A DNA stretch of 64,000 bases, from positions 35,759,548 through 35,823,547 of the forward strand of contig NC_057769.1 of the NCBI RefSeq assembly GCF_010389155.1, in the 5' to 3' direction. The notes beneath the pieces are model-generated. The model was not told where the DNA came from. It saw only the letters and a list, made by a program, of their open reading frames with translations, and did no database searches. The stretch comes from Erigeron canadensis. Its lineage: Eukaryota; Streptophyta; Magnoliopsida; Asterales; Asteraceae. Below, piece by piece: positions 24,304 to 36,470 of the stretch. Numbering within the stretch: the stretch's first letter is position 1; every line of letters starts with the position of its first letter. A program made the position numbers and the translations under genes.

Positions 24304-25053
24304 AGTAAAAAATTTATGAAGAAAAAAAAAAAAACCATACGTCCATACATGTTGTTTTCTTAGGAAGAATAATTTTATCTTTTATCCTAAATTGAAATAC
24401 AGCCATAAGTTTATTTTTCTTTTAGTAGTTGAGATTTTTTTTAGCAAAAAAAAAAAACACGTGTTTAAATACGCGCAAGATCGATTACATTTTTAAGTTG
24501 CATGCATCAATGCTAGCCGGTACAAAAAATATGCATCAATTGTTTAAAAGAATATGATATAATCTTAAATTGAAAATACCAATTATATTGTGCCATACTA
24601 ATACAACAAATTATACAAATAGCTAGGTAGTGTATGAATAATATAATAGCTTTATTAATTAAGTAATATATGGTACTAATCACATTGTGTGAAATGCATG
24701 TGAAGCGAGGTTCCTTGTTTATAGAAGTAAATATTGTTTTGTTTGGTCAAGTTTTCAAATTATAAATCAATTTACGAGATTTCTATAATGTCTACGTGAT
24801 CCACAAGGGTGTTTTTTTATATATCGAACTGAAGCTCAAAACCTATAGTTAAACTTCTAGTGAGAAAAACGTGCATGCTAGTGCTGATTGAAAAAAAGGT
24901 TACACTCTAATAAATTAATGATAAGACAAAATTAGCGTTGGCGTCACATATGACACGCGTACGTTGAGACGAGGAGACTGGTAGCTAGCGAACTTAATAG
25001 ACTTATGATATGTAATTTTAATATTTATATTTATATTTATATATATATATACA
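24304..25053. other. AT-rich intergenic DNA, no gene seen
   Basis: No supported ORF or complete element. Confidence 0.4.
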
Positions 25054-25376
25054 CTAGCATTGTACCCGCGCGATGCGGCGGTGGTCGTGACGACGACGGT
25101 GTGGTGGTGGAGGCGAGTGTTGGTGGTGGATGCGACGTCGAGTGCCGTAGATAATTCATATAAAAGTAATTGATTTAAAAGGTTAATGGAGATATTTTAG
25201 AAAAATAAAGGATTGATAGTGTAATTTAATTATTAATGTTAAGAGAATAGTGTATGTGAAAATATTTTAAAGGGTTGTAGCCTTGTAGGTGTAAATATTA
25301 CATAGGAGGGCATTTTAGACATTTTTCTCATATAACTTTCAACATGGGGGGTATTTTCTTTAATATAGAGTATAGA
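25054..25376 (-). mobile_element. Short non-autonomous Helitron
   Basis: Read on the minus strand it begins TCTATACTCTATATTAAAG and ends with a CCGCCGCATCGCGCGGGTAC hairpin then AATGCTAG. On the plus strand it is flanked by A at 25053 and T at 25377, the Helitron A/T target. It is 323 bp with a GGTGGTGACGACG-type GC-rich end. Similar ends occur near 30100, 31310, 39220 and 41410. Confidence 0.6.
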
Positions 25377-25689
25377 TATATATTAAAACAGTAAGAATCC
25401 TATCTATCTAAAACATTTGTTTAATCTAAAGCTAGCTTTAAACAATATCACATAAGATTTTATTATACGTGACATCTTCATATTTTTTTTTTAATAATAT
25501 TTATCTTTTTTTTAAAAAAATTAAATGTATTTGAAATATTTAGAAAAAACTATGACTTACCTAATTTTCAAATGTTGAATAGAATTATTAAAATTTATTT
25601 ATTTTAGGTAAAAATTTGTTTTTGTAACTAAAATTGAAAATCCCATAATTAATTGTACATTTGATCGATGTTACTTTGGGATTTTGTAA

Positions 25690-26574
25690 GGGAAAAATAC
25701 ATAAAAAGGTAACTTATTTACATAAAATTCTTAAAAAGGCGAACCTATTTAGTTTTCATTTATTTAAAGAATCCAGGTTTCATAAATTTTCTAATAAAGG
25801 GAATATCGTTAGTTTTTGACGTCAGACCTCCGTTAAATGCCACATCACCTTTCTTTATGAACCTCCTGAACTTCTGAACCCCTTCCTGTTCCTCTGAAAA
25901 TACAATAGCCACGCCGGAAAAACTTTGACCTCCGATTACTCCCTCGTTCTTACGAATCAGGACCTGAAATCGGTTGCAACGTGTTCAGAAATTAATTTCG
26001 TACAAAACTTGACCAAAAGTAAGTTCGATCTCCTTCGCCAGAAAACTAGACAACTCGCCAGAAAATTTCAAATCACGATTACTCTCTCGTCTTTTCAAAT
26101 TAGAACATGAAACCTGTTGCAATATACTCTAAATTCAATCTAGAACAAATCCAAACTAATTTTACAGTCCAAAAATGTTGCCTGAAATTTCGACAGCTCG
26201 CTGGAAGAACGAAGAACACACTAATACTCGATTTCGAGGTCTGAATATTAAAGTAATGCTTTCTGATCACAAAACCACAACGAATACAGATTCAATTTAT
26301 CGATTTATGCACTTAATCACTCAAAAACAGAGGTGATAGAGTAGAATAAGGTGGAGATAGTGATGTAGTGGTGTCTGTCGGCAATTTTTCGACGATTCCT
26401 CGGCGGCGGCCTGTGGTGGTGTGACACTTAATAGAGACCTGGTGTCAAAAACTAACAATGTTCCCTTAATTAGGAAATTTATGAAAACTGAATCCTTTAA
26501 ATAGATGAAAACTAAATAGGTTACCCTTTTTAGGAATTTTAGGTAAATAGGTTACTTTTTTGTGTATTTTTCCC
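25690..26574. mobile_element. Non-autonomous Mutator-like element, 885 bp
   Basis: Inverted ends of about 130 bp: both start GGGAAAAATACA and continue with AAAAGGTAAC/AAAAAGTAACC and CTATTTAGTTTTCAT to GTTAGTTTTTGACACC-like sequence. Flanks ATTTTGTAA (25681-25689) and ATTTTATAA (26575-26583) match at 8 of 9 bases. The interior has repeated CTCGCCAGAAAA-type phrases, possibly captured host DNA, and no transposase. Confidence 0.8.
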
Positions 26575-27672
26575 ATTTTATAATATGAACCTATGCATAT
26601 TTTACATTAAAATAGATCTTTTATGTATCTAATCTTATATTTTATTAAAACAAATATTAGTTATCTTTTTGTGTATGTGGTTTGTTATGTTTTGTTTTTA
26701 TGCTTCACAATCATTTATTAAAATCGATGAGTGACATTTATCATTTTGACATAGGACATATTGTTTAAAAGTATGTTATAATCGTTCCATGGTTCCTATG
26801 TATTTTATTTAAAAGTATGTTATAATCGTTCTCTATAATCTATGTAGCCGAGTCCAATTCAACTCATGTTGTTTAATGTTTTTGTTGACCGGTTTTGTCG
26901 CTAACCATAATATGAAAATACAAGGGTCACCGAATGACATAGTTGTATAAATTAATATAAAACACTTTTACTAATTATCAATGTCTACACGTAGATTATA
27001 TTTTTTTATACGTATTTTGTTAACAATATTTTAACTATTCGCACATCGTGCGGGTAAAAGGCGTAGTTTTTCATATAAAAGAATTATATGTTCGAACCTT
27101 ATGAGATTTTATCTCAAAAATGTTAATGGAGATAGTCTGATTAAAATACATACACTTGACTAAATATGGATTAGATTCAAAAACTACCCTGAAAAATGCA
27201 AGAATATTTATTTTGCACTTGAACTGGATTTTTTGTGTTTGGTTTTTGTACACCTTCTAACAAGCAAATTAATGGAGTAGAGAGATTTGAATTTGAGTAA
27301 CATATGGTGGAATGATCACAATTTACAAAAATCGAACAAGGTATTTGTAGTCATATATGATTACACACTTTTACACCTTAGTACAACACACTCATCATTC
27401 ATCAAACTCGATTGAATAAAAACGAAGATGAAAAAACGGGACCTTAGTACAACACACTTTTACACTTTTGTGTCCCGCTTTCTGAGTTTCATCAGACTTT
27501 CGGTAGGACATTGTATAGTATGTACAGTACTTGTAATATATATATGCTTTTTATATTGTAAATTTTGTACAAAATACATACTTTTACTACTACTTCCCAA
27601 GGAGAGGCCATTATAGACAGCGTTTTCATACTTCCATTCAAAGTTGCGGAACTAAAAAATCGAGATGTAAGG
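26575..27672. other. AT-rich intergenic DNA, no gene seen
   Basis: Contains a possible Helitron terminus around 27040-27066 (ATCGTGCGGG context). Short open frames here have no recognisable content. Confidence 0.35.
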
Positions 27673-27677
27673 AGAGT

Positions 27678-29738
27678 TGTAACACCCCAAGATTTTAAGG
27701 TAAAAGAAATTAACCCCTTTTTATAGCTTTGACATTAAATTAATTTCCTAGTATTTTATTTTTAGATATGGGGTTAATTTAGTTGGAACTTTAGCGGATA
27801 GCGGGTATAATACCCACATTTTTAGAGATGGGTCGTGGCACCCATAGAAAATGTCAGCCACATCTCATTTTTCCACCTTTACACTTCATTTTGTTCTTCC
27901 AAAAATTTCTTCATGCAACCTTCTTCCATTCCTTTCAAAATCAAGGGTTAATTCTTCAATTCAAAGGAAAGGTTATCCATAATAATCATTATCATCATCA
28001 ATTTCTATCAAGTAAATTTAAAAGCTAGGGTTTGGGTGGTGAAGGGTGGTGGCCGAAAATTAAGAAGAAAAAGGGAAGGATTTGTGGATTTAAAATCTCA
28101 AGTAATTGTCTTCCATTGTTGAGGTAATAAATTTCCCCAATCTAGCTTTGTCAATTCTCTTGAAAATTAGGGTTCATGAGTGAACCAATTTGGGGGTTTT
28201 ACTAGAAAAATGATTTATGGTTAATTTTTCCCCAATTCCTTAGTTAACCTAGTTGTCATTGAGTTATATGATATGTTTGATTATGAAAATAATGAGTGCA
28301 TGTGATAAATTTGAGTTCTTGAGAAAAGATGAGTTTTGACTAGTCATGGAATTGTTGATGAAAATGTTAGATTGAACTACCTAGTGTGTTTGTTAAAGAA
28401 AATGAAGCTCAATGACAAATGGGTTGGGTTTTGGGTTTAGAAAGGCTAGTGATTGAGTATGACTAGGTTGAATTAGTCAAGTTGTGAATGTAAGCTTATG
28501 CATTTTATGTGATGATCATATGTTGAAGCTTGTTGTGCATAATCGTTTTAGCTTTATTTTCCAAGTTGCGGAGGAGGTGAGTATTCTTGCATACCTTTAT
28601 GTATACGTTGGGCCAATTACCATGAGATGTGAATGTTTCAAGCATGGTAATTGGTTCGGTGTTAAGCCCATGTGGGGCATTGTTTATGAGGCCTAAGAAC
28701 CTCCGGGGTCTAAGAATCCCGATAGTTGATGTAACATGAGGCCTAAGAACCTCCGGGGCCTAAGAATCCCGATAGATATGATTTGTTATGATTGTTTAGC
28801 TTAAATGGATCCATATATGTGTTGTTAGTGTGCAAGGTGAATATGTAAATGTGACATGACGATGTCATAGGTTACATGTGAAAGTCCTTGTACTTTGCCC
28901 TCCTTCGTATCCATAGATGTATGCAAGTATATTCACTAAGCCTTTGCTTATATTTTAGTTGTTTACCCTTTTTATAGGTAGTTCCGGAAGAAGGAACTAG
29001 GATTGTTGATTTGAAAGTGTTGATTTAGAGCTTGAAGTGGTTGAAGTAAAGATTTGCAAGATTTGAAGGTATTTAGGTCATTCATGGATGAATGACAAGC
29101 CTTTGGGTTTAGAGGCTTAGTTATCCCTCTCCTTTTGGCTCTTGGTACATTTTGGGTTGATGGTCATATTTTGTTATATTATGTAAAAGATCAGGTGTAA
29201 AGCTTTTTAGAAAAGATGTAAAGTTGCACTTTGGGCGAAAATTGTGTCAAAATGGGTAAGATGACCCGTTTACTTGTAGAAACTTGGTTTGTATAAATGG
29301 ATGGTATGGAGAGTTTTGGAAATGTAGTGTTAGTTGATTTATGTCAAAACTAAGTTGCTAATCAGTTGTCGGAAGCTCGGTTTTGAGAAAAAGGGGTCGA
29401 AAGTTGTTCAATGTGTCAAAAGTACGAAACCTGAAGAGGATGGCCTTTGTGCAGAGGACGGCTCTTGTGGACGGCCTCTGTAGGACACAAGAGCCGTGCT
29501 CCTCTGTAATTTTTACACTTTTTTTACCGAGGTTTCGTTTGATATTTCCGGGACCTGAAACTCATACAATAGACTTATATTAACATTTTAAGAAGGTTCA
29601 ATTTGTCATTTTTCAAATTTGAGAACTTTGAATTTTGGCGAAAATTGGCCGTATTTTTTCTAAGTATAATTTAACTAATTTGCGTTTCTTTTCTTTTATG
29701 TTCATACTTTTGGGATTAAATTGAGTCGAGCCGTTTCA
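27678..29738. mobile_element. Solo LTR of an LTR retrotransposon, about 2.06 kb
   Basis: Starts TGTAACACCCC and ends CCGTTTCA, the TG...CA ends of an LTR, with a perfect 5-bp direct repeat AGAGT immediately outside (27673-27677 and 29739-29743). No primer-binding site, gag-pol or second LTR follows, so this is best read as a solo LTR left by recombination. It contains a two-copy tandem repeat at 28688-28785. Confidence 0.75.
28688..28785. repeat. Two-copy tandem repeat, 52-bp period
   Basis: GAGGCCTAAGAACCTCCGGGG followed by a TAAGAATCCCGATAG block occurs twice in succession with one base change, within the solo LTR. Confidence 0.85.
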
Positions 29739-29834
29739 AGAGTGGGGTTTTTAAGATTCAAATATGGGTTAAGGTAAGTATTTGCCTTACCACTAAACTA
29801 ATTTCTTGTTGGTAGAAAATTAAATATATATATA

Positions 29835-30113
29835 TATACTATATAAAAATTATAAGCTCATGTTGAAAGTTTATAAAACTGGGATATGTGAATTGACCAA
29901 AATATCTTTAATGAATTAAATCATCATCAACTCTTAATATTAAATTACACCATTAATCCATTATATTATAATATATCTCTACTAACCCCTTTTAAATCAA
30001 AAACCTTTACATACGCCAATTAATGTCGTTACCACCATCGCCATCTGTCGCCGCCATCACACCACCGTAATCGTCGGCTCGCCGCCGCATTGCGCGGGTA
30101 CCATGCTTGTAGT
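29835..30113 (+). mobile_element. Probable short Helitron remnant
   Basis: Starts near TATACTATATAAAAATTATAAG and ends in a GCCGCATTGCGCGGGTACCATG hairpin (given in part: GCCGCATTGCGCGGGTAC) close to a decayed CTAG. It belongs to the same short family as 25054-25376. Confidence 0.45.
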
Positions 30114-30947
30114 TTCAAACTTAAAAATAACATTTTTTTAACTTAAACATAAGGAAAATGTTAAACGAAGCCCTAAGAGCTTCACTTAACTTGCATAAAA
30201 AATTGTACAGTTTCATATTAAAAGTCCACCCCCTGAATTTTATGGTAATTAAGTGCACAACTATTTAATACACCTTAACGAAAGCCTTTACGACCTCATT
30301 TAGCAAAACCCCAAACGTAATAGTCTAGCTAGATACAATAAGATAATTCATTAAACCTTTAAAATAAAAGTTTGACTTTATATTGACCAGATCCGATACA
30401 TCCAATTCTTGACCAATACACCTAGGTCTTTATCAAGTTGACCCGAGTATGTAATACTGGCCGTTTTTTAGTCCGAGTATGACAGACTTGGATCGTCACC
30501 TGACTGATACACGATCAGATTTTGAAAAACCGGCTGACTTTTACAACCCTGCTTCCGTCACAAAAATATAGTCAAAAAAATTTCAAATAAAATGATAAAT
30601 GTGATAAATTTAATAGGCTTATAAACATATCAAAAATCTGATTATGATACAGCTAGCATGATAAATTAAAAAGTTGAGATTTTTAAGTATGTTTTTAACT
30701 CTATCAAATTAATCGTATGTATTATCAACTTTTATAAAAACTAAACAGATAATTTTAGCTAATCTACTGCCAAAATCATTATCAGCTTTAGGACCCAAGA
30801 AATCGATGTTACCAGTATTCAAAAAGTTGGATTCAAATTCATTCAACAAATTGTCTCTACTTTTTTATCATTCAATTCATGGATCAAAATATCAATTCAA
30901 ATCTAATTATTTAGATCATATCTAGAAACTTTGTATTTTTTAGCTAT
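30114..30947. other. AT-rich intergenic DNA, no gene seen
   Basis: No gene or bounded element recognised. Confidence 0.35.
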
Positions 30948-31331
30948 ACTATATTATAAAGCAGATCTCTCATGTTTACATTTTAAGTTTCAACATTTAC
31001 TTTTCCAAAATGTTCATTCTATATTTACCTAATACCCCTTCTCTCTCCTCAAATCTCAACCAATCATTTGTTTTCTCTCTCCTCCATAAATCATTTATTC
31101 CTCCAATTCATTCAAAATCTTTTATCTCAAAAACCGTACATCGATAAATTATAAAAATTATATGAGTGTTCTTAAAATTTCATGCTCTTTCATTAGAGAT
31201 GTCATTCGATATACTTTCGACGAATTTTTAAATCCGATGACGGAGCCCGTACGGCTAAGGCATTTGGCTATCACACTCTATGACCTATCACCCCCATCAT
31301 CTCACCGCCGCAATGCGCGGGTACTTGCTCT
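30948..31331 (+). mobile_element. Probable Helitron remnant
   Basis: Opens with a TATACTATATTATAAAGCAG-type start and closes at a CCGCCGCAATGCGCGGGTAC hairpin near 31305-31325. The terminal CTAG is not preserved, apparently because a second element begins there. Confidence 0.4.
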
Positions 31332-32423
31332 CGTATATACTAAAAGAGAACCTTTAATTTTAAATTAAATAAATCAAGACCTTTCATTAATTTTCAATAT
31401 TTAATATCCACCATTTAATCAACTTTGATTATATCATCTTTGACAAAACAATTAGTCATATACCTTTTCAGTCCCTCAACTTTAATAACTATGAGACTTT
31501 CGACATAGTAATATACAAACCATTGGCAATAAAAGTTATCAGTATAAATGGATATATATGTGTATATATATATATATATATTGGATACATAAGAAATGTA
31601 TAAAACAAACTTATAGAAAGTGATATATTTGTACATGTGTGTGTTAGGAAGATATATGTTAATATAAGACAAAAAATAAAAACAACGTGAATTAAACCAA
31701 ATTTATGAAAATATATTAGCAAGGGTTAATTATTTTAAGAATAACAAAAGCTCAACAACATGTCACAAATAGTGACGTTTTATTTACCAATGTTTCTTTA
31801 AATCAACCAAATGCTTACAACACCATTAATCTAAGGATGACAACGGACGAGATAAAATCTGTTATTCACCCGTTGGCGGATTGCGAGCGGAAGCAGGCGT
31901 ATAAGTACAACCCAAAATTTGTTCCATTTGAGTCTCTCTTTGATGAAGGAGGCGTTAGAAAAATGAATAACTACGCTATGACTTCAATGAAGGAGATTAG
32001 ATGTTTGTGGATCATATGCACAAAATCAGCTTCCACAAAACCAATACTATTCGTGTATCCAATTATTTTGAGGATACCATGAATCCTTATAAGTCAACTA
32101 CTTCCACATTGGGCAACCTTTTTAGCTTTCAACTCAATGGAGAAAAACTAAAATATAATCATTTGTGACACTACATGGAAACTAAAATACACTTGTCGGG
32201 TGAATAAGAACAATGTCAAACCTTAGTCTTAAAAATTATATATACACTATGGTTAATTTATGAAAATAACTGGTTAATTGTGATTGTTCTTAATCTATTT
32301 ATTATTGTGTCAGTTTTTATAACCTTTATGTATTTTTTATATTATTGTGTTAACTTTTTATATGTATAAAGACAATTTTTTTTTTATAGGTTTTTCCCTC
32401 GTTTCATGCGGGATATAATCTAG
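31332..32423 (+). mobile_element. Probable Helitron with possible captured fragment
   Basis: Starts around TCGTATATACTAAAAGAG and ends CATGCGGGATATAATCTAG directly before a T, a Helitron-type 3' end. It contains (TA)n at 31563-31580. An open frame at 31837-32082 starting MTTDEIKSVIHPLADCERK has coding-like composition at first and may be a captured host fragment; I do not recognise it. Confidence 0.45.
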
Positions 32424-32784
32424 TAATGTAGAATACCAAACATGTTCTTACACATAAGATCATAGTTTTGTTTTAATTTTAAATATTACACAAAATTATT
32501 ATGTTTTAGAAAAATAATTAACTATTCTTTAACACACGCATAAAATATTGTCATTTATTACTAGTTTAGTATTAAAAACTACACTTGTTAACCATATACT
32601 TATAATAAAGTGAAATCACTTTTTTCAATTATTTTCAAAATGATACACATAACAAGTTAGTGTAGACAATGTTATAATAGTCTAATGACCGCCCCTTGCC
32701 TTGAAAAAATTCACACGCGCCAGCTTTCCCAAAATTAAGGAGGATCTGATGCTTATTGCTCACATAAACATCCGACCTATACTA

Positions 32785-32945
32785 TAAGTTGTCGTGGTGA
32801 GATAAAGTATAAGAATCAGAAGATTTTGGGTTCAAATCTCACAAAGAAGGTTTTTTTAGATATATTGAGTTTTCTTCTGAATTGAGATATGGACATTATT
32901 GTCTAGCTCGATATTGATCGATTGGTTCCACTCGAGACACCATGA
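32785..32945 (+). mobile_element. Possible tRNA-derived SINE
   Basis: TCGTGGTGAGATAAAG resembles a pol III A box, and GGGTTCAAATC about 35 bp later resembles a B box. No target duplication was found, so limits are approximate. Confidence 0.4.
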
Positions 32946-34060
32946 TAATTCAGTTGTTTGTCAATGATTCAAATTTGTCGTTAAAACATATCAAAAATCA
33001 TGTAACATTTTTTGCTATTAGACCTTCTATGAAAATAATCATAAGAATTATCAATGGAATAACCGAATAAGTAACCTATCATATTTTGCGAGCTATATCC
33101 GCCTCCCAGATTAATTTTATTTGGGCTTAGGATATGTATTTTTGATAATTATCATACAAACTGGGCTAGATATGTATATTTGACAAGTAGCTTACGGATT
33201 TTATCTATACGCACCATGTTCTGAGACAAACAGCATTTAACAGACTAGCCCAACGGCCAACACTCGGCCCACACTATATCTTTTGTGGCATAATCCTCTG
33301 ATTCCTCTCTATATTATTTCTTATTCATAAAATCTTTTTTATTTGGGCGTCAGCCTGTTATTTTTTGTTTTATATTTTATTTTGAATAATTTTTTTAAAT
33401 AAAGTAGTTCTTTCGTCTGCATGTTTTTCTATAAAAGTTCTTTTATATGTTATTTTCTTTTAAATCCATTCTACATGAACTTTTTTTTTTATGAGACTGT
33501 TGTTAATGACTTAATTACAACAATGTGTATGATATGCGGATCTAAATCTAATCATCTATCATATTACGGTAAAATTACTTGCTTTTCAATTTTGTATGAG
33601 AATGTAACCCATTTAGAGAAACTAGACCTCATTTATAGCCTACATGTGTAAATCGTATGAATCACACGGGTTAGATATAGGGTAAAAATTAGTTCAGCTT
33701 GTTTATTTAGCTATTTATTTATTTACTAGCTAGCTAGTTTGATATGTTACCAATACTAAATCGCAATCTTTAATTACCTCATTATTTTTTCATGTTGCAC
33801 TCTTTCTATGTGACCGAAGTATCAGCGCATAACAGGAACACAATAAGAACATGTTTACTCGCTAGTAATTATTCAATTACATATATATGGTTAGCTAAAA
33901 ATTCTGTAATATGTTGTATCATTGGTAATTTTATTACAATATCAAGAATGAGATTTATGCTCATTACTTCAATTAATATGAAATTTCTACTCCAGCATTC
34001 TTCCTATTTTGTCTTTAATTAATTAATACTAATTTAACCAACCACTAGAATACTTAAATT
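32946..34060. other. Intergenic DNA, no gene seen
   Basis: AT-rich; open frames at 33421-33651 and 33792-34022 have low-complexity, non-coding-like composition. Confidence 0.35.
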
Positions 34061-34073
34061 CTATAAGAAAAAT

Positions 34074-34343
34074 ATGATGATGGGGATATCTAAGATAGTG
34101 AGAGAATTGATTGTGATGTATAGACCATGGATGGTGATGATAACGCTCATATGGTGGTCGACGACAATAGCTTTGCCTTTATGGAGAGAGATTGGCAAGT
34201 ATCTAACGCGTTGGGGACTTGACTTGTGGGTGCGGCTCGAGCTAATGATTCTCAAGTACGAAATGGAAAGCATTAGTGCAACTTATGTTGTTCCATATGA
34301 CTACTACAAGGTGATGGCTAGAGACGCAAAATGGCAATTGTGA
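34074..34343 (+). CDS. Small hypothetical membrane-type protein (89 aa)
   Basis: An open frame starting MMMGISKIVRELIVMYRPW. It is tryptophan- and methionine-rich with one hydrophobic segment (about residues 15-33, MVMITLIWWSTTIALPLW) followed by an amphipathic charged region and a soluble tail. Composition is more protein-like than the other short frames nearby and no splice signals are needed. I do not recognise the family. It lies 430 bp upstream of the sulfotransferase on the same strand. It could be a chance frame or an exon of a larger gene. Confidence 0.35.
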   Translation: MMMGISKIVRELIVMYRPWMVMITLIWWSTTIALPLWREIGKYLTRWGLDLWVRLELMILKYEMESISATYVVPYDYYKVMARDAKWQL

Positions 34344-34777
34344 AACACTGTATGTACACAATGAGACGAGTGGATTTAAAACCTCTCTTCTCTTGACGTA
34401 ACTCTTATTTTATTGGTTGATACCTTTTCAAGTGGCTTTTAATAGACAAATACTTATGTTCAAGAAAAAAAAATATCATTGAACATTACCAACAAAAAAT
34501 ATTTAATATATATCTAGTTGCTATGCGCGTGTATTATGACTTAACATACAAATAAACTTCTAATAATTTGTCGTGCAAGTAGCCCAACACCTAACACAAG
34601 TTTTGACGGAATATTCGTTATTTGTAATGTATAGAAGAAATATTAAATTTAAATAAGTAAAGGTAGTTACAAAAAAATTTTCAAATATAATTAGTCAATG
34701 ACTTGCAAAGCTAAAAAATATATATACATTGAACACAATTACACAAATAAAGCTTTTTTGATTCTCATCATTTCATT

Positions 34778-35818
34778 ATGTTGTCACCTATTGCCTTCTA
34801 TTCACCCATAGCAATTGCCACAGAAGATGAAGAAAAAGCACGAAAGGCAAAAATGTCGATCATCATTGAGCGATATAAGGACAGAGTCTCGGTCCTTCAT
34901 AAGCACAAGACATGGAACAACACTCATGTGTACAAGTATGAGGGTTTTTGGTATCACCGAGGCTTTTGGTATCAATCGAATGCCAGCTTCTCTATTGAAG
35001 CGGTTATGGCATCCCAAGATGGTTTCCAAGCTCAACCAACCGATGTTTTCTTGGCAAGTCATCCAAAATCCGGCACAACATGGCTAAAGGCCCTTGCCTT
35101 TGCTATTGCAAACAGAACAAAGTTTAATTTTGGTCCAAACCACCCATTGCGTACCATTTGCCCACATGATTGTGTCCCTTTCATTGAGTCTGAGGCGTTC
35201 TTAAACAACCCTTCCTACGCCAATGGCCTCATGGCCACTCATATTCCTTATACTTCTTTGCCCAAATCCATCATTAGTTGTGGTTGTCGGATTGTTTATA
35301 TATGTAGAGATCCTAAAGATGTGCTCATTTCTTCTTGGCACTTTATGAACAAGTTGATAGGCAACGAATCTACTCCAATAAAACTGGAAGATGCATTTGA
35401 GTATTTTAGTAAAGGTATTATTACAAATGGATCTTTTTGGGATAATGTGGTAGGATATCGGAAGGCTAGTCTTGAAAGACGTGGTCGACCAGACACGGTG
35501 TTGTTCTTGGTCTACGAGGAAATGAAAAAGGATCCAAAGAATGAGGTAAAGAAATTGGCCAAGTTCATAGGTCACCCTTTTACAAAAGAGGAGGAAGCTA
35601 AACGAGTCGTGGAAGAAATAATAGAGCTATGTAGTTTTGAGAAGCTAAGCAATGCGAGTACTAATGCAAACGATGAAAGGGAGGACACACTATCGAATGA
35701 AATATTCTTTAGAAAAGGCATAGTTGGAGATTCAGTCAATCATCTTACGCCTGAAATGATCCAGATTTTGGATAGAATAACTAGACAAAAATATGAAGGT
35801 TTAGATATCCCAATTTAA
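34778..35818 (+). CDS. Cytosolic sulfotransferase (SOT), intronless
   Basis: 346 aa in a single exon, the usual plant SOT form. It would transfer sulfate from PAPS to a hydroxyl on a small acceptor such as a flavonoid, hormone or glucosinolate precursor; the acceptor cannot be read from sequence. Visible motifs are the 5'-phosphosulfate loop PKSGTTWLK (96-104), the catalytic histidine in PHDCVPF (H130), the 3'-phosphate site YICRDPKDVLISSWHF (174-189), and the C-terminal RKGIVGD (312-318). The last normally continues as WKNxxT but here reads SVNHLT, losing the tryptophan and lysine. There is no signal peptide. ATATATATACA at about 34717 is a plausible TATA box. A fragment of a related copy lies at 45655-45880. 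Confidence 0.92.
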   Translation: MLSPIAFYSPIAIATEDEEKARKAKMSIIIERYKDRVSVLHKHKTWNNTHVYKYEGFWYHRGFWYQSNASFSIEAVMASQDGFQAQPTDVFLASHPKSGTTWLKALAFAIANRTKFNFGPNHPLRTICPHDCVPFIESEAFLNNPSYANGLMATHIPYTSLPKSIISCGCRIVYICRDPKDVLISSWHFMNKLIGNESTPIKLEDAFEYFSKGIITNGSFWDNVVGYRKASLERRGRPDTVLFLVYEEMKKDPKNEVKKLAKFIGHPFTKEEEAKRVVEEIIELCSFEKLSNASTNANDEREDTLSNEIFFRKGIVGDSVNHLTPEMIQILDRITRQKYEGLDIPI

Positions 35819-36462
35819 GAAAATGAATAATCTACGTCACTCATGATTGATCAAAAAACGACATTCCTCGTGTGTAACTATAATGTGTTATTTGCCATCG
35901 TTTCACTTATTTGTTCATTTGTTTGTTTTCAACAAATATAATTTGCAATACAAAGTTCAATTGTATATATTTGGAAAATATCATCTTAAAGAATGTAAAT
36001 TATTATGAAATACTTGTGTACTATATATATGTAAGTTGTTTGACCAATGTATCTCACCATCTGTAAATTACTTTCGATAAAAACTCTGCATGTCACTATA
36101 TGTATGTCCTTTGACCAATGTGTTCATGACATTCATTTTTGTGGTTAAATTCTACAACATAAATATGTAATTCTATCTTTTCATTTTCATTTTTGGTTTT
36201 ATAAGCCTAAATATTTAATTAAAATTTATATTTGACATTCGATCTCGTAAAAGTAAATAACTCCATATTGTGTAGTGCACCATCAAAAAAGTAAAAAGAA
36301 TTTACAAATACTTTGTGTAGTGCACCATCAAAAAGAATTTATTCAAAAAAAAAAAAAAAGTAAAAAGAATACTACAGTAGTACAGTATATAGTAGATGGA
36401 CTTCTTTTTCATACAGGAATCCTAAGCCATTATGCTGTTAGGCCCAATAAGTTTTACAAATA
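35819..36462. other. Intergenic DNA downstream of the sulfotransferase
   Basis: Probable 3' UTR, then AT-rich DNA with a direct repeat TTTGTGTAGTGCACCATCAA (about 36267-36335) and an A-tract. No gene is seen. Confidence 0.4.
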
Positions 36463-36470
36463 CTTTTAGG

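Noticed and set aside
27828..29583. Short plus-strand frames between 27.8 and 29.6 kb
   Set aside because: All fall inside the solo LTR.
31837..32082. 81-codon frame starting MTTDEIKS
   Set aside because: Coding-like for its first half only and inside a probable Helitron; kept as a possible captured fragment, not a gene.
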